Shown here in pieces: positions 52,544 through 60,773 of a DNA stretch of 64,000 nt. The notes below the pieces were generated by a model. That model saw nothing but the letters and a program-made list of their open reading frames with translations, did not search any database and was not told the DNA's origin. Both the position numbers and the translations under genes were made by a program. The stretch's first letter is position 1; each line of letters opens with the position of its first letter. This DNA is from Burkholderiales bacterium (GTDB lineage Bacteria; Pseudomonadota; Gammaproteobacteria; Burkholderiales; Burkholderiaceae_C), in assembly GCA_016703325.1 (NCBI GenBank), contig JADJCH010000063.1, forward strand, positions 315,296 to 379,295. Reading direction: 5' to 3'.

Positions 52544-54697
52544 ATGCGGGACGCCCCACTCGAAAGCAATCTCTGGTACCGGGTGGCGGACCTGCGCCCC
52601 CGCCTGGTGGCGCGGGCGCGCCTGCACCGCCACCTGTACCGCGGCCGCGTCTGGTACCTGCTGCAAGACCCGGCCACCGGCCGCGTGCACCGGTTCACGC
52701 CAGCCGCACGCCTGGTGCTGGCGGCGATGGACGGCCAGCGCAGCGTGCGCGACCTGTGGGCCATCGCCACCAGCAAGCTCGGCGACGACGCACCGACGCA
52801 GGACGATCTGATCCAACTGCTGGGGCAGTTGCACGGCGCCGATCTGCTGGCCACCGATGTGCCCCCCGACGCCCTGGAGCTCTTCGACCGCGGCCAGCGC
52901 GAGGCGCGCGCCAAGCGCCGCCGGTCGTGGATCAATCCCATGGCCATCCGGCTGCCGCTGTGGGACCCCGGGCGCTTTCTCGACCGCCACGCCGCTGTCT
53001 GCCGCATGTTGTGGAGCCGGGGGGCGGGCCTGCTGTGGCTGGCCGTGGTGCTGCCGGCCCTGATGCTGCTGCCCGCGCAGTGGGGAGAGCTCACCGGCAA
53101 CCTGTCCGACCGCGTGCTGCAGGCCGACAACCTGCTGCTGATCGTGCTGGTGTTTCCGCTGATCAAGGCGCTGCACGAGATGGGCCACGCCACCGCCACG
53201 CGTGCGGCCGGTGGCGAGGTGCATGACATGGGGCTGATGCTGCTGGTGCTGATGCCGGTGCCGTATGTGGACGCATCGGCCGCCAACGTGCTGCGCTCGC
53301 GCTGGCAGCGGGCCATGATCGGCGCCGCGGGCATGGTCACCGAGCTGTTCTTCGCCGCGCTGGCCTTCTATGCCTGGCTGCTGATGGAGCCCGGCTTCGT
53401 GCGTGCCGTGTGCTTCAACATCATGTTCGTGGCCGGCGTGTCGACCCTGCTCTTCAACGGCAACCCGCTGCTGCGCTACGACGCCTACTACATCCTGGCC
53501 GACCTGGTGGAACTGCCCAACCTGGCGGCACAGTCGGCCCGCTACTGGGGCTACCTGCTCAAGCGCTACCTGTTCCGGCTGCGCGACATGGAATCGCCGG
53601 CGCAGACGCTGTCCGAACGGCTGTGGTTCGGCTGCTACGGCATCACCTCGGCGGTCTACCGGGTGTTCATTGCGCTGGCCATCGCCATCTTCATCGGCAC
53701 CCAGTTCTTCTTCTTCGGCGTGCTGCTGGCGATCTGGGCCGTGGTCATGATGACGGTCGTCCCGGTGGGCAAGGCGCTGAAGGCGCTGGCGGCCGTGCCC
53801 GAGACGCGTGAACGCGGCGGCCGGGTCTGGGGCACGGCGCTGGCCTGCCTGGCCTTGATCGTGGGCGTGATCGGTTTCCTGCCGCTGCCGAACCGCACCG
53901 TGGCGCAGGGCGTGGTCTGGCTGCCCGAGCAGTCGATCGTGCGTGCCGGCTCGCCTGGGTTCTTCCGTGCCTTCGAGACGGCGCCTGGTACGGCGGTGGA
54001 GCCCGGCACCTTGCTGGCGCGCAGCGTCGACACGGCGCTGGATGCCGAACTGCGGCTGCTGCAGGCGCGTGTGGCCGAACTGGAGGCCAACTACGCGGCC
54101 GAGTTCGTGGCCGACCGCGCACGGGCCGAGATCGTGCGAGACCAACTGCAGCATGCGCAAGCCGCACTGGAACGCGTGCGCCAGCGCGCCCAGGGGCTGG
54201 TGGTCGCGGCGTCCACGCGCGGCCGGTTCACTGCGCCCTTGGCGAACGACATGCCCGGCCGCTACCTGCAGCAAGGCAATGTCATCGGCTATGTGCTCGG
54301 CGATGCAGCGCCGGTGGTGCGCGTGGTGCTCGAACAGGCTGCCGTCGACGACGTGGCCAGCGGCACCCACGAGGTGCTGGTGCGCCGCGCCAGCGAACTG
54401 GGCCAGATCTGGCCCGGACGTGTGGTGCGGCAGGTGCCGGCCGCGCTGGACGAGGTGCCCAGCGCCGCGTTCACGCCAACGGGTGGCGGCAACATCGCCA
54501 CCGACCCCCGCGACCCCAAGGGCCTGCGCACGCTGGAGAAGGTGTTCCAGCTCGATGTCGAGGTCGACACCCTGGTCGGCCGCGAGCTGCGTTACGGCGA
54601 GCGGGTGCACCTTCGGTTCGCCCACGAACCGGCGCCGCTGGCCGCCCAGTTGTGGCCACCACTGCGCCGGCTGTTCCTGCGCCACTTCAGCGTCTGA
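52544..54697 (+). CDS. PqqD-like / M50 zinc metallopeptidase / HlyD fusion protein
   Basis: About 717 residues. The N-terminal ~100 residues resemble PqqD-type peptide-binding domains (RVWYLLQDPATGRVHRFTPA). A membrane M50 (site-2-protease-like) core follows: zinc motif HEMGH at 211-215 and third-ligand motif NGNPLLRYDAYYILAD near 305, with several hydrophobic helices (e.g. LLLIVLVFPLIK, ELFFAALAFYAWLL, FIGTQFFFFGVLLAIW). The C-terminal ~250 residues resemble a HlyD-like adaptor (coiled coil ELRLLQARVAELEANY; VVAASTRGRFTAP). This is the family often called putative peptide zinc metalloprotease. ATG 52544 is preferred over GTG 52538, because GAGG sits 8 bases before the ATG. The SecA-like gene follows after 5 bp. 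Confidence 0.86.
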   Translation: MRDAPLESNLWYRVADLRPRLVARARLHRHLYRGRVWYLLQDPATGRVHRFTPAARLVLAAMDGQRSVRDLWAIATSKLGDDAPTQDDLIQLLGQLHGADLLATDVPPDALELFDRGQREARAKRRRSWINPMAIRLPLWDPGRFLDRHAAVCRMLWSRGAGLLWLAVVLPALMLLPAQWGELTGNLSDRVLQADNLLLIVLVFPLIKALHEMGHATATRAAGGEVHDMGLMLLVLMPVPYVDASAANVLRSRWQRAMIGAAGMVTELFFAALAFYAWLLMEPGFVRAVCFNIMFVAGVSTLLFNGNPLLRYDAYYILADLVELPNLAAQSARYWGYLLKRYLFRLRDMESPAQTLSERLWFGCYGITSAVYRVFIALAIAIFIGTQFFFFGVLLAIWAVVMMTVVPVGKALKALAAVPETRERGGRVWGTALACLALIVGVIGFLPLPNRTVAQGVVWLPEQSIVRAGSPGFFRAFETAPGTAVEPGTLLARSVDTALDAELRLLQARVAELEANYAAEFVADRARAEIVRDQLQHAQAALERVRQRAQGLVVAASTRGRFTAPLANDMPGRYLQQGNVIGYVLGDAAPVVRVVLEQAAVDDVASGTHEVLVRRASELGQIWPGRVVRQVPAALDEVPSAAFTPTGGGNIATDPRDPKGLRTLEKVFQLDVEVDTLVGRELRYGERVHLRFAHEPAPLAAQLWPPLRRLFLRHFSV

Positions 54698-54702
54698 GCG
54701 CG

Positions 54703-56772
54703 ATGTCGGAAGCGCTGCTGCTGCGACTCGATCCGGGTGACCTGGCCAGCGGCCGGCCGTATGTCGAGCGCGACGAGCGCCCGCCGGCCTGGCACGACGA
54801 GCTGGCACTGGGCCTGTGGCACGGGGTGGCGCGCCCGGCGTGGCGGCAGTTCAGCGGCCATTCCGCAGGCGCCAGGCGGGTGGTGGCGCTGACGCGGTCG
54901 CACGAGGCCGAGATGGCGGCGCTGGACGACACCGGGCTGCGCACCCGCGCCGCAGCACTGCGGCATGCATTGCGCCGCAGCCACTTCGGTGCCGCGCCCA
55001 CGGCGCAGTTCTTCGCCCTGCTGCGCGAGGTGGCCACGCGTGTGCTGGGCAAGCGCCACTACGACAGCCAGGTGCATGCCGGGTGGCTGTTGCTGCAGGG
55101 CGCCCTGGTGGAGATGGCCACCGGCGAGGGCAAGACCTTTGCCGCCACGCTGCCGGTGTGCGCGGCGGCGCTGGTCGGATTGCCGGTGCATGTCGTCACG
55201 GTCAACGACTACCTCGCGGCACGCGATGCAGAGGCCATGGGGCCGCTGTACGCCTTCTTCGGCCTGCGCTGCGGTGCCATCGTGCATGCGCTGACGCGGG
55301 AGCAGCGCCGCGCCATCTATGGCGGCGACATCACCTACGCCAGCAACAAGGAGCTGACCTTCGACTACCTGCGCGACCGCACGGCCCTGGGCGACCGCGC
55401 CAGCCCCTTGCACCGCGCCGTGGCGCAAGGCTCCGCTGCGCCAGACGTCGGTGAACCGGCGACGGTGCTGCGCGGGCTGGCATTCGCCATCGTGGACGAA
55501 GCCGACAGCGTCTTCATCGACGAAGCGCGCACACCGCTCATCCTGTCGGCCACGCTCCCCGGCAGCCAGCACCGTGCGCTGACAGGCTGGGCACTGGCCT
55601 TTGCCGCCAACCTGCGCCACGGCATCGACTTCGAGGTCGAACGCGCCCTGATGCGCGTGCGCCTGACCGACGCGGCGCGCGACCGCATCGAGTCGCTGGT
55701 CCGGCAGCCCGGACGCGCCGAGGTCGCTGCGGAGGTGATGCACCCCGGCGAGACCGCCCCACCGGCCGACGCCACGCGGCGCAACTGCACGGAGGCGGTG
55801 ACGCAGGCGCTCTCGGCGCTGTGGCTCTACCACCGGGACCAGCAGTACGTGGTGGTGGAGGGCAAGGTGCAGATCGTCGACGAGTCCACCGGCCGGGTGA
55901 TGGCCGACCGTGCCTGGGAGCGCGGCCTGCATCAGATGATCGAGGCCAAGGAGGGGCTGGACGCCTCTGGCGAGCGGGTGACGCTGGCGCGCATCACCTA
56001 CCAGCGCTTCTTCCGGCGCTACCTGCGCCTGGCGGGCATGACCGGCACGGCCACCGAGGTGGCCGCCGAGATCGGCCGCGTCTACGGCCTGCCGGTGTGG
56101 CGCGTGCCGCTGCACCGCGCCTCGCAGGCACGCCGGGCCCCGCCGCGCTGCCTGCGCAACAGCGCTGCGCGCTGGGAGGCCGTGGTCGACAGCGTGCGCG
56201 AACACGCGCTGAAGCAAGGGCGGCCGGTCCTGGTCGGCACGCGCACGGTGCTGGCGTCTGAGCAACTGTCCGCGTACCTGCACGCGGCGAAGATTCCACA
56301 CGTGGTGCTGAACGCCAAGCACGACCAGGACGAAGCGCTCGTCGTGGCGCGCGCGGGCGCGCCAGGCATGGTGACTGTGGCCACCAACATGGCCGGCCGC
56401 GGCACCGACATTGCGCTGGGGCCTGGCGTGGCCGAACGCGGCGGGCTGCACGTCATCCTGAGCGAGTACCACGAGTCCGCGCGCATCGACCGCCAGCTGT
56501 TCGGCCGCGCCGCACGGCAGGGCGATCCGGGCAGCGGCGAGGCGCTTGTCACGGTCGACGACGAACTCTTTCGCGTGCACGCGCCTGTGCTCACGGCACT
56601 GGCCAGGCAGTGGATGGTGCTTTTCAATGCCCTGCCAGCGCCGATGCTGTGGCTGCTGCGCCGGGTTTCGCAGGCATCCGTCGAGGCACGCAGCCGCAGT
56701 GCACGCGCGGCCAGCCTGAAGCAGGACCGCCGGTTGGCGGCTGTCCTGGCCTTTTCCGGGAGAGGAGAATGA
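54703..56772 (+). CDS. SecA-like preprotein translocase ATPase (short, accessory type)
   Basis: A 689-residue SecA homologue; housekeeping SecA is about 900. Motor motifs are complete: Walker A MATGEGKT (about 138-145), VTVNDYLAARDAE, ITYASNKELTFDYLRDR, Walker B region AIVDEADSVFIDEARTPLI (DEAD at 265-268), the IVDESTGRVMADRAWERGLH segment, LAGMTGTA, TNMAGRGTDIAL and the arginine-finger motif GRAARQGDPGSG. The protein ends about 60 residues after DDELF, so most of the helical wing/scaffold C-terminus and the SecB-binding zinc tail are missing. An accessory SecA dedicated to a few substrates is inferred from length and context. The start ATG 54703 is 5 bp after the M50 stop. Its TGA overlaps the next gene's ATG (ATGA). 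Confidence 0.9.
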   Translation: MSEALLLRLDPGDLASGRPYVERDERPPAWHDELALGLWHGVARPAWRQFSGHSAGARRVVALTRSHEAEMAALDDTGLRTRAAALRHALRRSHFGAAPTAQFFALLREVATRVLGKRHYDSQVHAGWLLLQGALVEMATGEGKTFAATLPVCAAALVGLPVHVVTVNDYLAARDAEAMGPLYAFFGLRCGAIVHALTREQRRAIYGGDITYASNKELTFDYLRDRTALGDRASPLHRAVAQGSAAPDVGEPATVLRGLAFAIVDEADSVFIDEARTPLILSATLPGSQHRALTGWALAFAANLRHGIDFEVERALMRVRLTDAARDRIESLVRQPGRAEVAAEVMHPGETAPPADATRRNCTEAVTQALSALWLYHRDQQYVVVEGKVQIVDESTGRVMADRAWERGLHQMIEAKEGLDASGERVTLARITYQRFFRRYLRLAGMTGTATEVAAEIGRVYGLPVWRVPLHRASQARRAPPRCLRNSAARWEAVVDSVREHALKQGRPVLVGTRTVLASEQLSAYLHAAKIPHVVLNAKHDQDEALVVARAGAPGMVTVATNMAGRGTDIALGPGVAERGGLHVILSEYHESARIDRQLFGRAARQGDPGSGEALVTVDDELFRVHAPVLTALARQWMVLFNALPAPMLWLLRRVSQASVEARSRSARAASLKQDRRLAAVLAFSGRGE

Positions 56773-57644
56773 AGTTGCTCTACAGGATGGCGCTGAGCGC
56801 CTGCTTGGCGGCCGTGTTGCCGGTGGCGGCCCAGACGATGCCTGCTGCGCGCCCGGCGGCAGCGGGCGCGAACGGCGGCTTCGATTGCCTGCTGGAACCC
56901 TGGCAGGTCATTGAAGTGCGGTCGGCGACGGACGGCGTCATTGCCAGCATCAGCGTCAGCCGTGGCGACACCTTCCGCCGTGGCCAGGTGCTGGTGGAAC
57001 TGCAGTCCCAGAGCGAAAAGCTGACCGTCGACCTGGCACGCATGCGCAGCAAGCTGCAAGGCCAGGTGGCGGCCGTGGAGAGCCGCATCGACTACGCCGG
57101 CAAGCGCCTCGCCCGCCTGGCTGACCTGGAGCGGGACAACTTCGCGTCGCCGCAGGCGCGCGAGGAAGCCGACGCCGAAAAGCGGCTGGCCGAAGCCGAA
57201 TTGAAGTCGGCCCTGGAAAGCCGTGAACTCGCCAAACTGGAATTGCTGCAGGCCCAGGAGCAGTTGGCGCTGCGCACCGTGGTGGCCCCGTTTTCGGGCA
57301 TCGTCGTCGACCGCATGCTCAACGTCGGTGAAATCGCCGAGGCGGGCAGTGGCCGCAAGCCGGTTCTGAAGGTGGCGCAGATCGACCCGATGCGTGCCGA
57401 CGTCGTGCTGCCCGCCGCGCTGTTCGGCCAGGTCAAGGTGGGCACCCGGGCTGAAGTGCGGGCGCACGTGGGTGGGAGCCAGCATTCGGCCGTGGTGCGC
57501 AGCGTCGACCGCATCATCGATGCCGCAAGCGGCACCTTCGTGGCCCGCCTGGAGGTGCCGAATGCGGGCAGCCAGGTGCCCGGCGGGTCGCGTTGCTCAG
57601 CCGTGATCAACGGCGTGTCGTCGCCTGCCAGCCAGCGGCCCTGA
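56769..57644 (+). CDS. periplasmic adaptor (RND/HlyD-type membrane fusion protein)
   Basis: A 291-residue protein with an N-terminal signal peptide (MKLLYRMALSACLAAVLPVA, probable cleavage near VAAQ-TM). It has a lipoyl-like half (VRSATDGVIASISVSRGDTF), an alpha-helical hairpin (about 85-165), the second lipoyl half (LALRTVVAPFSGIVVDRMLN) and a beta-barrel. This is the third HlyD-type module in the cluster and the only soluble periplasmic one. ATG 56769 has AGAGGAGA directly upstream and overlaps the SecA-like stop, so these two are translationally coupled. No RND pump or ABC transporter accompanies it here, which argues it serves the neighbouring SecA/M50 proteins. A hipA-like fragment begins at its stop codon. 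Confidence 0.88.
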   Translation: MKLLYRMALSACLAAVLPVAAQTMPAARPAAAGANGGFDCLLEPWQVIEVRSATDGVIASISVSRGDTFRRGQVLVELQSQSEKLTVDLARMRSKLQGQVAAVESRIDYAGKRLARLADLERDNFASPQAREEADAEKRLAEAELKSALESRELAKLELLQAQEQLALRTVVAPFSGIVVDRMLNVGEIAEAGSGRKPVLKVAQIDPMRADVVLPAALFGQVKVGTRAEVRAHVGGSQHSAVVRSVDRIIDAASGTFVARLEVPNAGSQVPGGSRCSAVINGVSSPASQRP

Positions 57645-57682
57645 GGCGCTGGCTGGCGCTCGGAACGCGACACGGCGTCGTC
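57644..57682 (+). pseudogene. hipA 3'-end fragment (39-bp near-identical copy)
   Basis: Bases 57644-57682 match 59378-59416 inside hipA at 36 of 39 positions, encoding RRWLALGTRHGVV here and RHWLELGTRHGVV in hipA. The match starts within the adaptor gene's stop codon and fades afterwards. It looks like the remnant of a second HipA gene. Confidence 0.6.
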
Positions 57683-57989
57683 TGCGCCTGTGTCGGTGGA
57701 TCGGCGCCACAGCGCGGCCAGTTGCTCGTGCTGTTGCCTGAATGCGCTGGCGCCCGTCTTCTGGCTCGCGCGGGTGTGAGCCTTCCCAAGTTCTGGCTGG
57801 CAGCCGCGCTGGTGTGCACGGGAGATCTACCGCGTCTCTGCACTGGCGCTCGCATCGACAGCGCATGTCGAACGATGAGGTTGTTGTCTACTGGACGGGG
57901 CGCTGCCGTGGCGAGCAGGACGCCGCAGCGCGACGCCACACGTCCAAACCCGCCGACCGCAGGCACAGTCTATAGGCTGTTGTGATCCG
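57683..57989. other. intergenic stretch upstream of hipB, no gene recognised
   Basis: About 300 bp between the hipA fragment and the hipB promoter area. Open frames on the minus strand here are Arg/Ala/Pro-rich, unsupported by ribosome-binding sites and resemble no family. It may hold further decayed toxin-antitoxin sequence. Confidence 0.35.
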
Positions 57990-58009
57990 AAACAGTTGAT
58001 GACCTGTTT
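57990..58009. promoter_or_regulatory. candidate HipB operator
   Basis: Perfect inverted repeat AAACAG (57990-57995), 8-base spacer, CTGTTT (58004-58009), 25 bases before hipB. E. coli HipB operators have a different half-site but the same 8-base spacing, supporting autoregulation; binding is inferred. Confidence 0.45.
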
Positions 58010-58034
58010 GTCGAGTTCACATCCTGGAGGCTGC

Positions 58035-58316
58035 ATGAGCGACTACCCCCTGCGCACAGCCGAGCAACTGTCCGTCCTGCCCCAGGCCTTCCGCAAGGAG
58101 TCGGGCCTGACCCAGAGCGAAGTCGCCCTGCGCCTGGGTATCACCCAGCAAACCTACTCGACCTTGGAGCGCAACGCGGAAACCGTCGGCGTGAGCCGGC
58201 TGTTGAAGTTGCTGGGCGTCCTCGGCGTCGAACTGGTCCTGAGCAAGCCCGCCAGCTTGGCTGGTTCGCCAACCGGCGAGACTCAGCCGGACGCGGGGGA
58301 CAAGCCGGACTGGTGA
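58035..58316 (+). CDS. HipB-like antitoxin (XRE-family HTH)
   Basis: A 93-residue protein with a single helix-turn-helix of the XRE/Cro type (about residues 15-60: FRKESGLTQSEVALRLGITQ, then STLERNAETVGVSRLLKLL). The strand LGVELVLSKP follows, typical of HipB dimers, and a polar tail. The start ATG 58035 is preceded by TGGAGG at 6-base spacing. Its stop TGA overlaps the hipA start (GTGA), the normal hipBA arrangement. It should neutralise HipA and repress the operon, probably through the inverted repeat at 57990-58009. Confidence 0.85.
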   Translation: MSDYPLRTAEQLSVLPQAFRKESGLTQSEVALRLGITQQTYSTLERNAETVGVSRLLKLLGVLGVELVLSKPASLAGSPTGETQPDAGDKPDW

Positions 58317-59581
58317 CCTTCATGGAACGCCGCTCGACGACGCGCTCGGAGCAGGGCCGTCGGTTGTCGCTGTCGCTGCCCTTCATGCCGGGCAACATCG
58401 CCCACCGCGGCCCGCATGTGCGGGCCTGGTCCGAGAACCTGTTGCCCGACAGCAAGGACATCCGCGAGCGCATGGCGCACCGCTACCGTGCCGACTCCAC
58501 CGATGCCTTCGATCTGCTGGCTGAAGCCGACCGCGACTGCGCCGGCGCGCTGCAGATCCTGCCCGACCGGACAAGTGGCACGGCATCGTCCGGCGTGGCC
58601 CCTGGAGGCGAGCCCAATGACCGAGGCCCAGGTGACCACGCTGCTGCGAGCCACCACCACGCCGCAGGTGCTGGGCCTCGCGGGCGAAGACGCCAACCTC
58701 CGCATCTCGATCGCCGGCGCCCAGGAGAAGACGGCCCTCCTGCAGATGGATGGCAGTGGTACCTGCCGCACGGCGCAACGCCCACCACGCACATCCTCAA
58801 GCTGCCGCTCGGCCTGATCGGGGGCATGAGGCTCGACATGCGCCATTCGGTTGAGAACGAATGGCTGTGTGCCCGGATCCTGGCCGCCTACGGGCTGCCC
58901 GTCGCCACCTGCGAGCCACTGGTCTTCGAAGACATGAAGGTGCTGGCCGTCGAACGATTCGACCGCGCCTGGTGGGTGGCGCCGCAGGGGGACAGGCGCC
59001 TGGTGCGTCTGCCCCAGGAAGACATGTGCCAGGCCAAGGGCCTGCCGCCGACGGCCAAGTACGAGGCCGATGGCGGGCCGGGCATCGACGCGATCTTCCA
59101 GCTGCTGGAAGGCGCGCTGGCACGGGAGCATGACCGGCGGGCCTTCTTCGAGGCGCAGGTGCTGTTCTGGATGCTGTGCGCCACCGACGGCCATGCAAAG
59201 AACTTCAGCCTCGTCATCCGGCCCGGGGTGCGGTATCAGCTCGCGCCGCTGTACGACGCGCTGTCGGCGTATCCGGTGCTGGGCGAGAGGCCGTCGAAGA
59301 TCTCGTCGCACAAGGCCAAGCTGGCCATGGCGGTGCGGACGAAGAACGCGCACTGGAAAGTGAAGGACATCCTGCGCAGGCACTGGCTGGAGCTCGGCAC
59401 GCGACACGGCGTCGTCACGGCGGATGGGCGCCCGGCGCAGGCGGTGGTCGACGACCTCGTGGCGCGAACGCCCGAGGCGCTCGCCCAGGTGCGCGCGCAG
59501 TTGCCGCACGGTTTCCCGGCAGACGTGGCGGACAGCATCCTCGAAGGTGTCCAAGGCGCCGCGGCGCGATTGGCCGCATAG
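58313..59581 (+). CDS. HipA-like serine/threonine kinase toxin (N-terminally short, two frame breaks)
   Basis: HipA-family kinase toxin; family members phosphorylate aminoacyl-tRNA synthetases and arrest growth. Family segments: RRLSLSLPFMPGN, CAGALQILPD, PMTEAQVTTLL, ISIAGAQEKTALLQMDG, PTTHILKLPLG, CATDGHAKNFSLVI and LAPLYDALSAYP (catalytic and metal-binding core). PMTEAQ to LLQMDG lies in another frame: one extra C near 58567 and one missing base near 58753 restore a 422-residue reading, and the two changes cancel. The first ~50 residues usual before SLSLP are absent even though hipB abuts directly. Sequencing error explains the frame breaks but not the missing N-terminus, so the toxin may be inactive. 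Confidence 0.75.
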   Translation: MTFMERRSTTRSEQGRRLSLSLPFMPGNIAHRGPHVRAWSENLLPDSKDIRERMAHRYRADSTDAFDLLAEADRDCAGALQILPDRTSGTASSGVAPGGEPNDRGPGDHAAASHHHAAGAGPRGRRRQPPHLDRRRPGEDGPPADGWQWYLPHGATPTTHILKLPLGLIGGMRLDMRHSVENEWLCARILAAYGLPVATCEPLVFEDMKVLAVERFDRAWWVAPQGDRRLVRLPQEDMCQAKGLPPTAKYEADGGPGIDAIFQLLEGALAREHDRRAFFEAQVLFWMLCATDGHAKNFSLVIRPGVRYQLAPLYDALSAYPVLGERPSKISSHKAKLAMAVRTKNAHWKVKDILRRHWLELGTRHGVVTADGRPAQAVVDDLVARTPEALAQVRAQLPHGFPADVADSILEGVQGAAARLAA

Positions 59582-59614
59582 CCTCTCTGTCGCCATGAGC
59601 CCTCTGGCTGCTAA

Positions 59615-60773
59615 GGCAACGCTGATCAACCCCCGTATCTGCTGCGCAGGGTGTCTGAATTTCACGATGCTGAATCCGGGCAGCTCACTCGCCCGAAACC
59701 GAGCCAGATTGCGCCCCGGCGGGGCCTTGCAGCGCCCTCGGCGCCCACTGCGGGCGCACTCATGCCTGCAGCCGTCCACGCGCCAGGTAGATGTTGGCCA
59801 GGCCCAGCGCCACAAACGCCCGCGTCGCGTTCTTCCTCAGGCCGCGGTAGCGCACCTTGCTGAAACCCCACAGCCGCTTGACCACCGCGAACACATGCTC
59901 CACGCGCGAGCGAACCTTCGACTTGATGCGATTGACGATGCGCTCGAGGTCGGCAACGATGCTGCTGCCGTGCGCACGTTGGTTCGTGCGGTCCTGAGCC
60001 TGCGGCGCCTTCGACGCAATCAGAACCTGCTGCGAGGCGTAGGCACTGTCACCGTAGACCTCCTGCTCGGCGCCGTGCAGCAACTGCGGCAGCGGGTGCT
60101 TGTCGTGGACGTTGGCCGCCGTCACCACTGCGCTGTGCGCCAGGCCGCTCTTGCTGTCCACGCCGATGTGCAGCTTCATGCCGAAGTACCAGTGCTGGCC
60201 CTTGCGGGTCTGGTGCATTTCGGGATCGCGCTCGCCGCTGGCGTTCTTGGTCGAGCTGGGTGCAGAGATGATCGTGGCATCGACGATGGTGCCCGTGCTC
60301 AGCTTCATGCCCTGGTCCTGCAGCATCTGGCCGACCTGGGCAAACAGGGCTGCTCCCAGGTCATGCTTCTCCAGCAGCCGTCGGAACTTCAGCAGCGTGG
60401 TGCCGTCGGGCACACGCTCACGACCCAGGTCGATGCCCACGAAGCGGCGCAGTGCAGCGCTGTCGAGCAGCGCCTCCTCGCACGCCTGGTCGGCCAGGTT
60501 GAACCAGTGCTGCACGAAGTACATGCGCAGCATGCGCTCCAGGCCAATCGGCGGACGGCCATTGCCGGCCTTCGGATAGTGCGGCTCAATCACCGCACAC
60601 AGGTCTGCCCAAGGCACCAAGCTGTCCATCTTGGCCAGGAACTCATCGCGTCGGGTCGGACGGCGGAAACGCTCGAAGTTCTCGCCTTGGTCGGCGGCCA
60701 TCGCAAGGGTCTGCTGCTTCATCAAGTGCTAACGTCTGATCCGAGCGAGCCGTTGACCTTAATCAGCGTTGCC
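59615..60773 (-). mobile_element. IS5-family insertion sequence, 1159 bp
   Basis: Terminal inverted repeats GGCAACGCTGATCAA (59615-59629) and TTAATCAGCGTTGCC (60759-60773), 14 of 15 matching. Flanking tetranucleotides CTAA (left) and CTAC (right) are a near match to the YTAR duplications of IS5 elements. It sits 33 bp after hipA. The single transposase gene looks intact, so the element may be active. Confidence 0.85.
59760..60725 (-). CDS. IS5-family transposase
   Basis: A 321-residue DDE transposase, full length for the IS5 group. Visible segments: N-terminal PWADLCAVIEPHYPKAGNGR, RYF-like GLERMLRMYFVQHWFNLAD, first catalytic Asp in STGTIVDATIISAPSS, second in EVYGDSAYAS, and the glutamate in RSRVEHVFAVVKRLWGF. 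It opens with MMKQQTLAMAADQGENFERF at 60725 and is read without interruption, unlike the neighbouring IS1595 copy. Confidence 0.92.
   Translation of the reverse strand: MMKQQTLAMAADQGENFERFRRPTRRDEFLAKMDSLVPWADLCAVIEPHYPKAGNGRPPIGLERMLRMYFVQHWFNLADQACEEALLDSAALRRFVGIDLGRERVPDGTTLLKFRRLLEKHDLGAALFAQVGQMLQDQGMKLSTGTIVDATIISAPSSTKNASGERDPEMHQTRKGQHWYFGMKLHIGVDSKSGLAHSAVVTAANVHDKHPLPQLLHGAEQEVYGDSAYASQQVLIASKAPQAQDRTNQRAHGSSIVADLERIVNRIKSKVRSRVEHVFAVVKRLWGFSKVRYRGLRKNATRAFVALGLANIYLARGRLQA

Noticed and set aside
49292..57644. Classical type I secretion system for the RTX protein.
   Set aside because: HlyD-like modules are present, but no ABC transporter and no TolC-like outer-membrane protein is encoded in the window.
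57597..57966. Overlapping minus-strand frames between the adaptor gene and hipB.
   Set aside because: Arg/Ala/Pro-rich, no initiation signals, and they overlap the adaptor gene's end and the hipA fragment.
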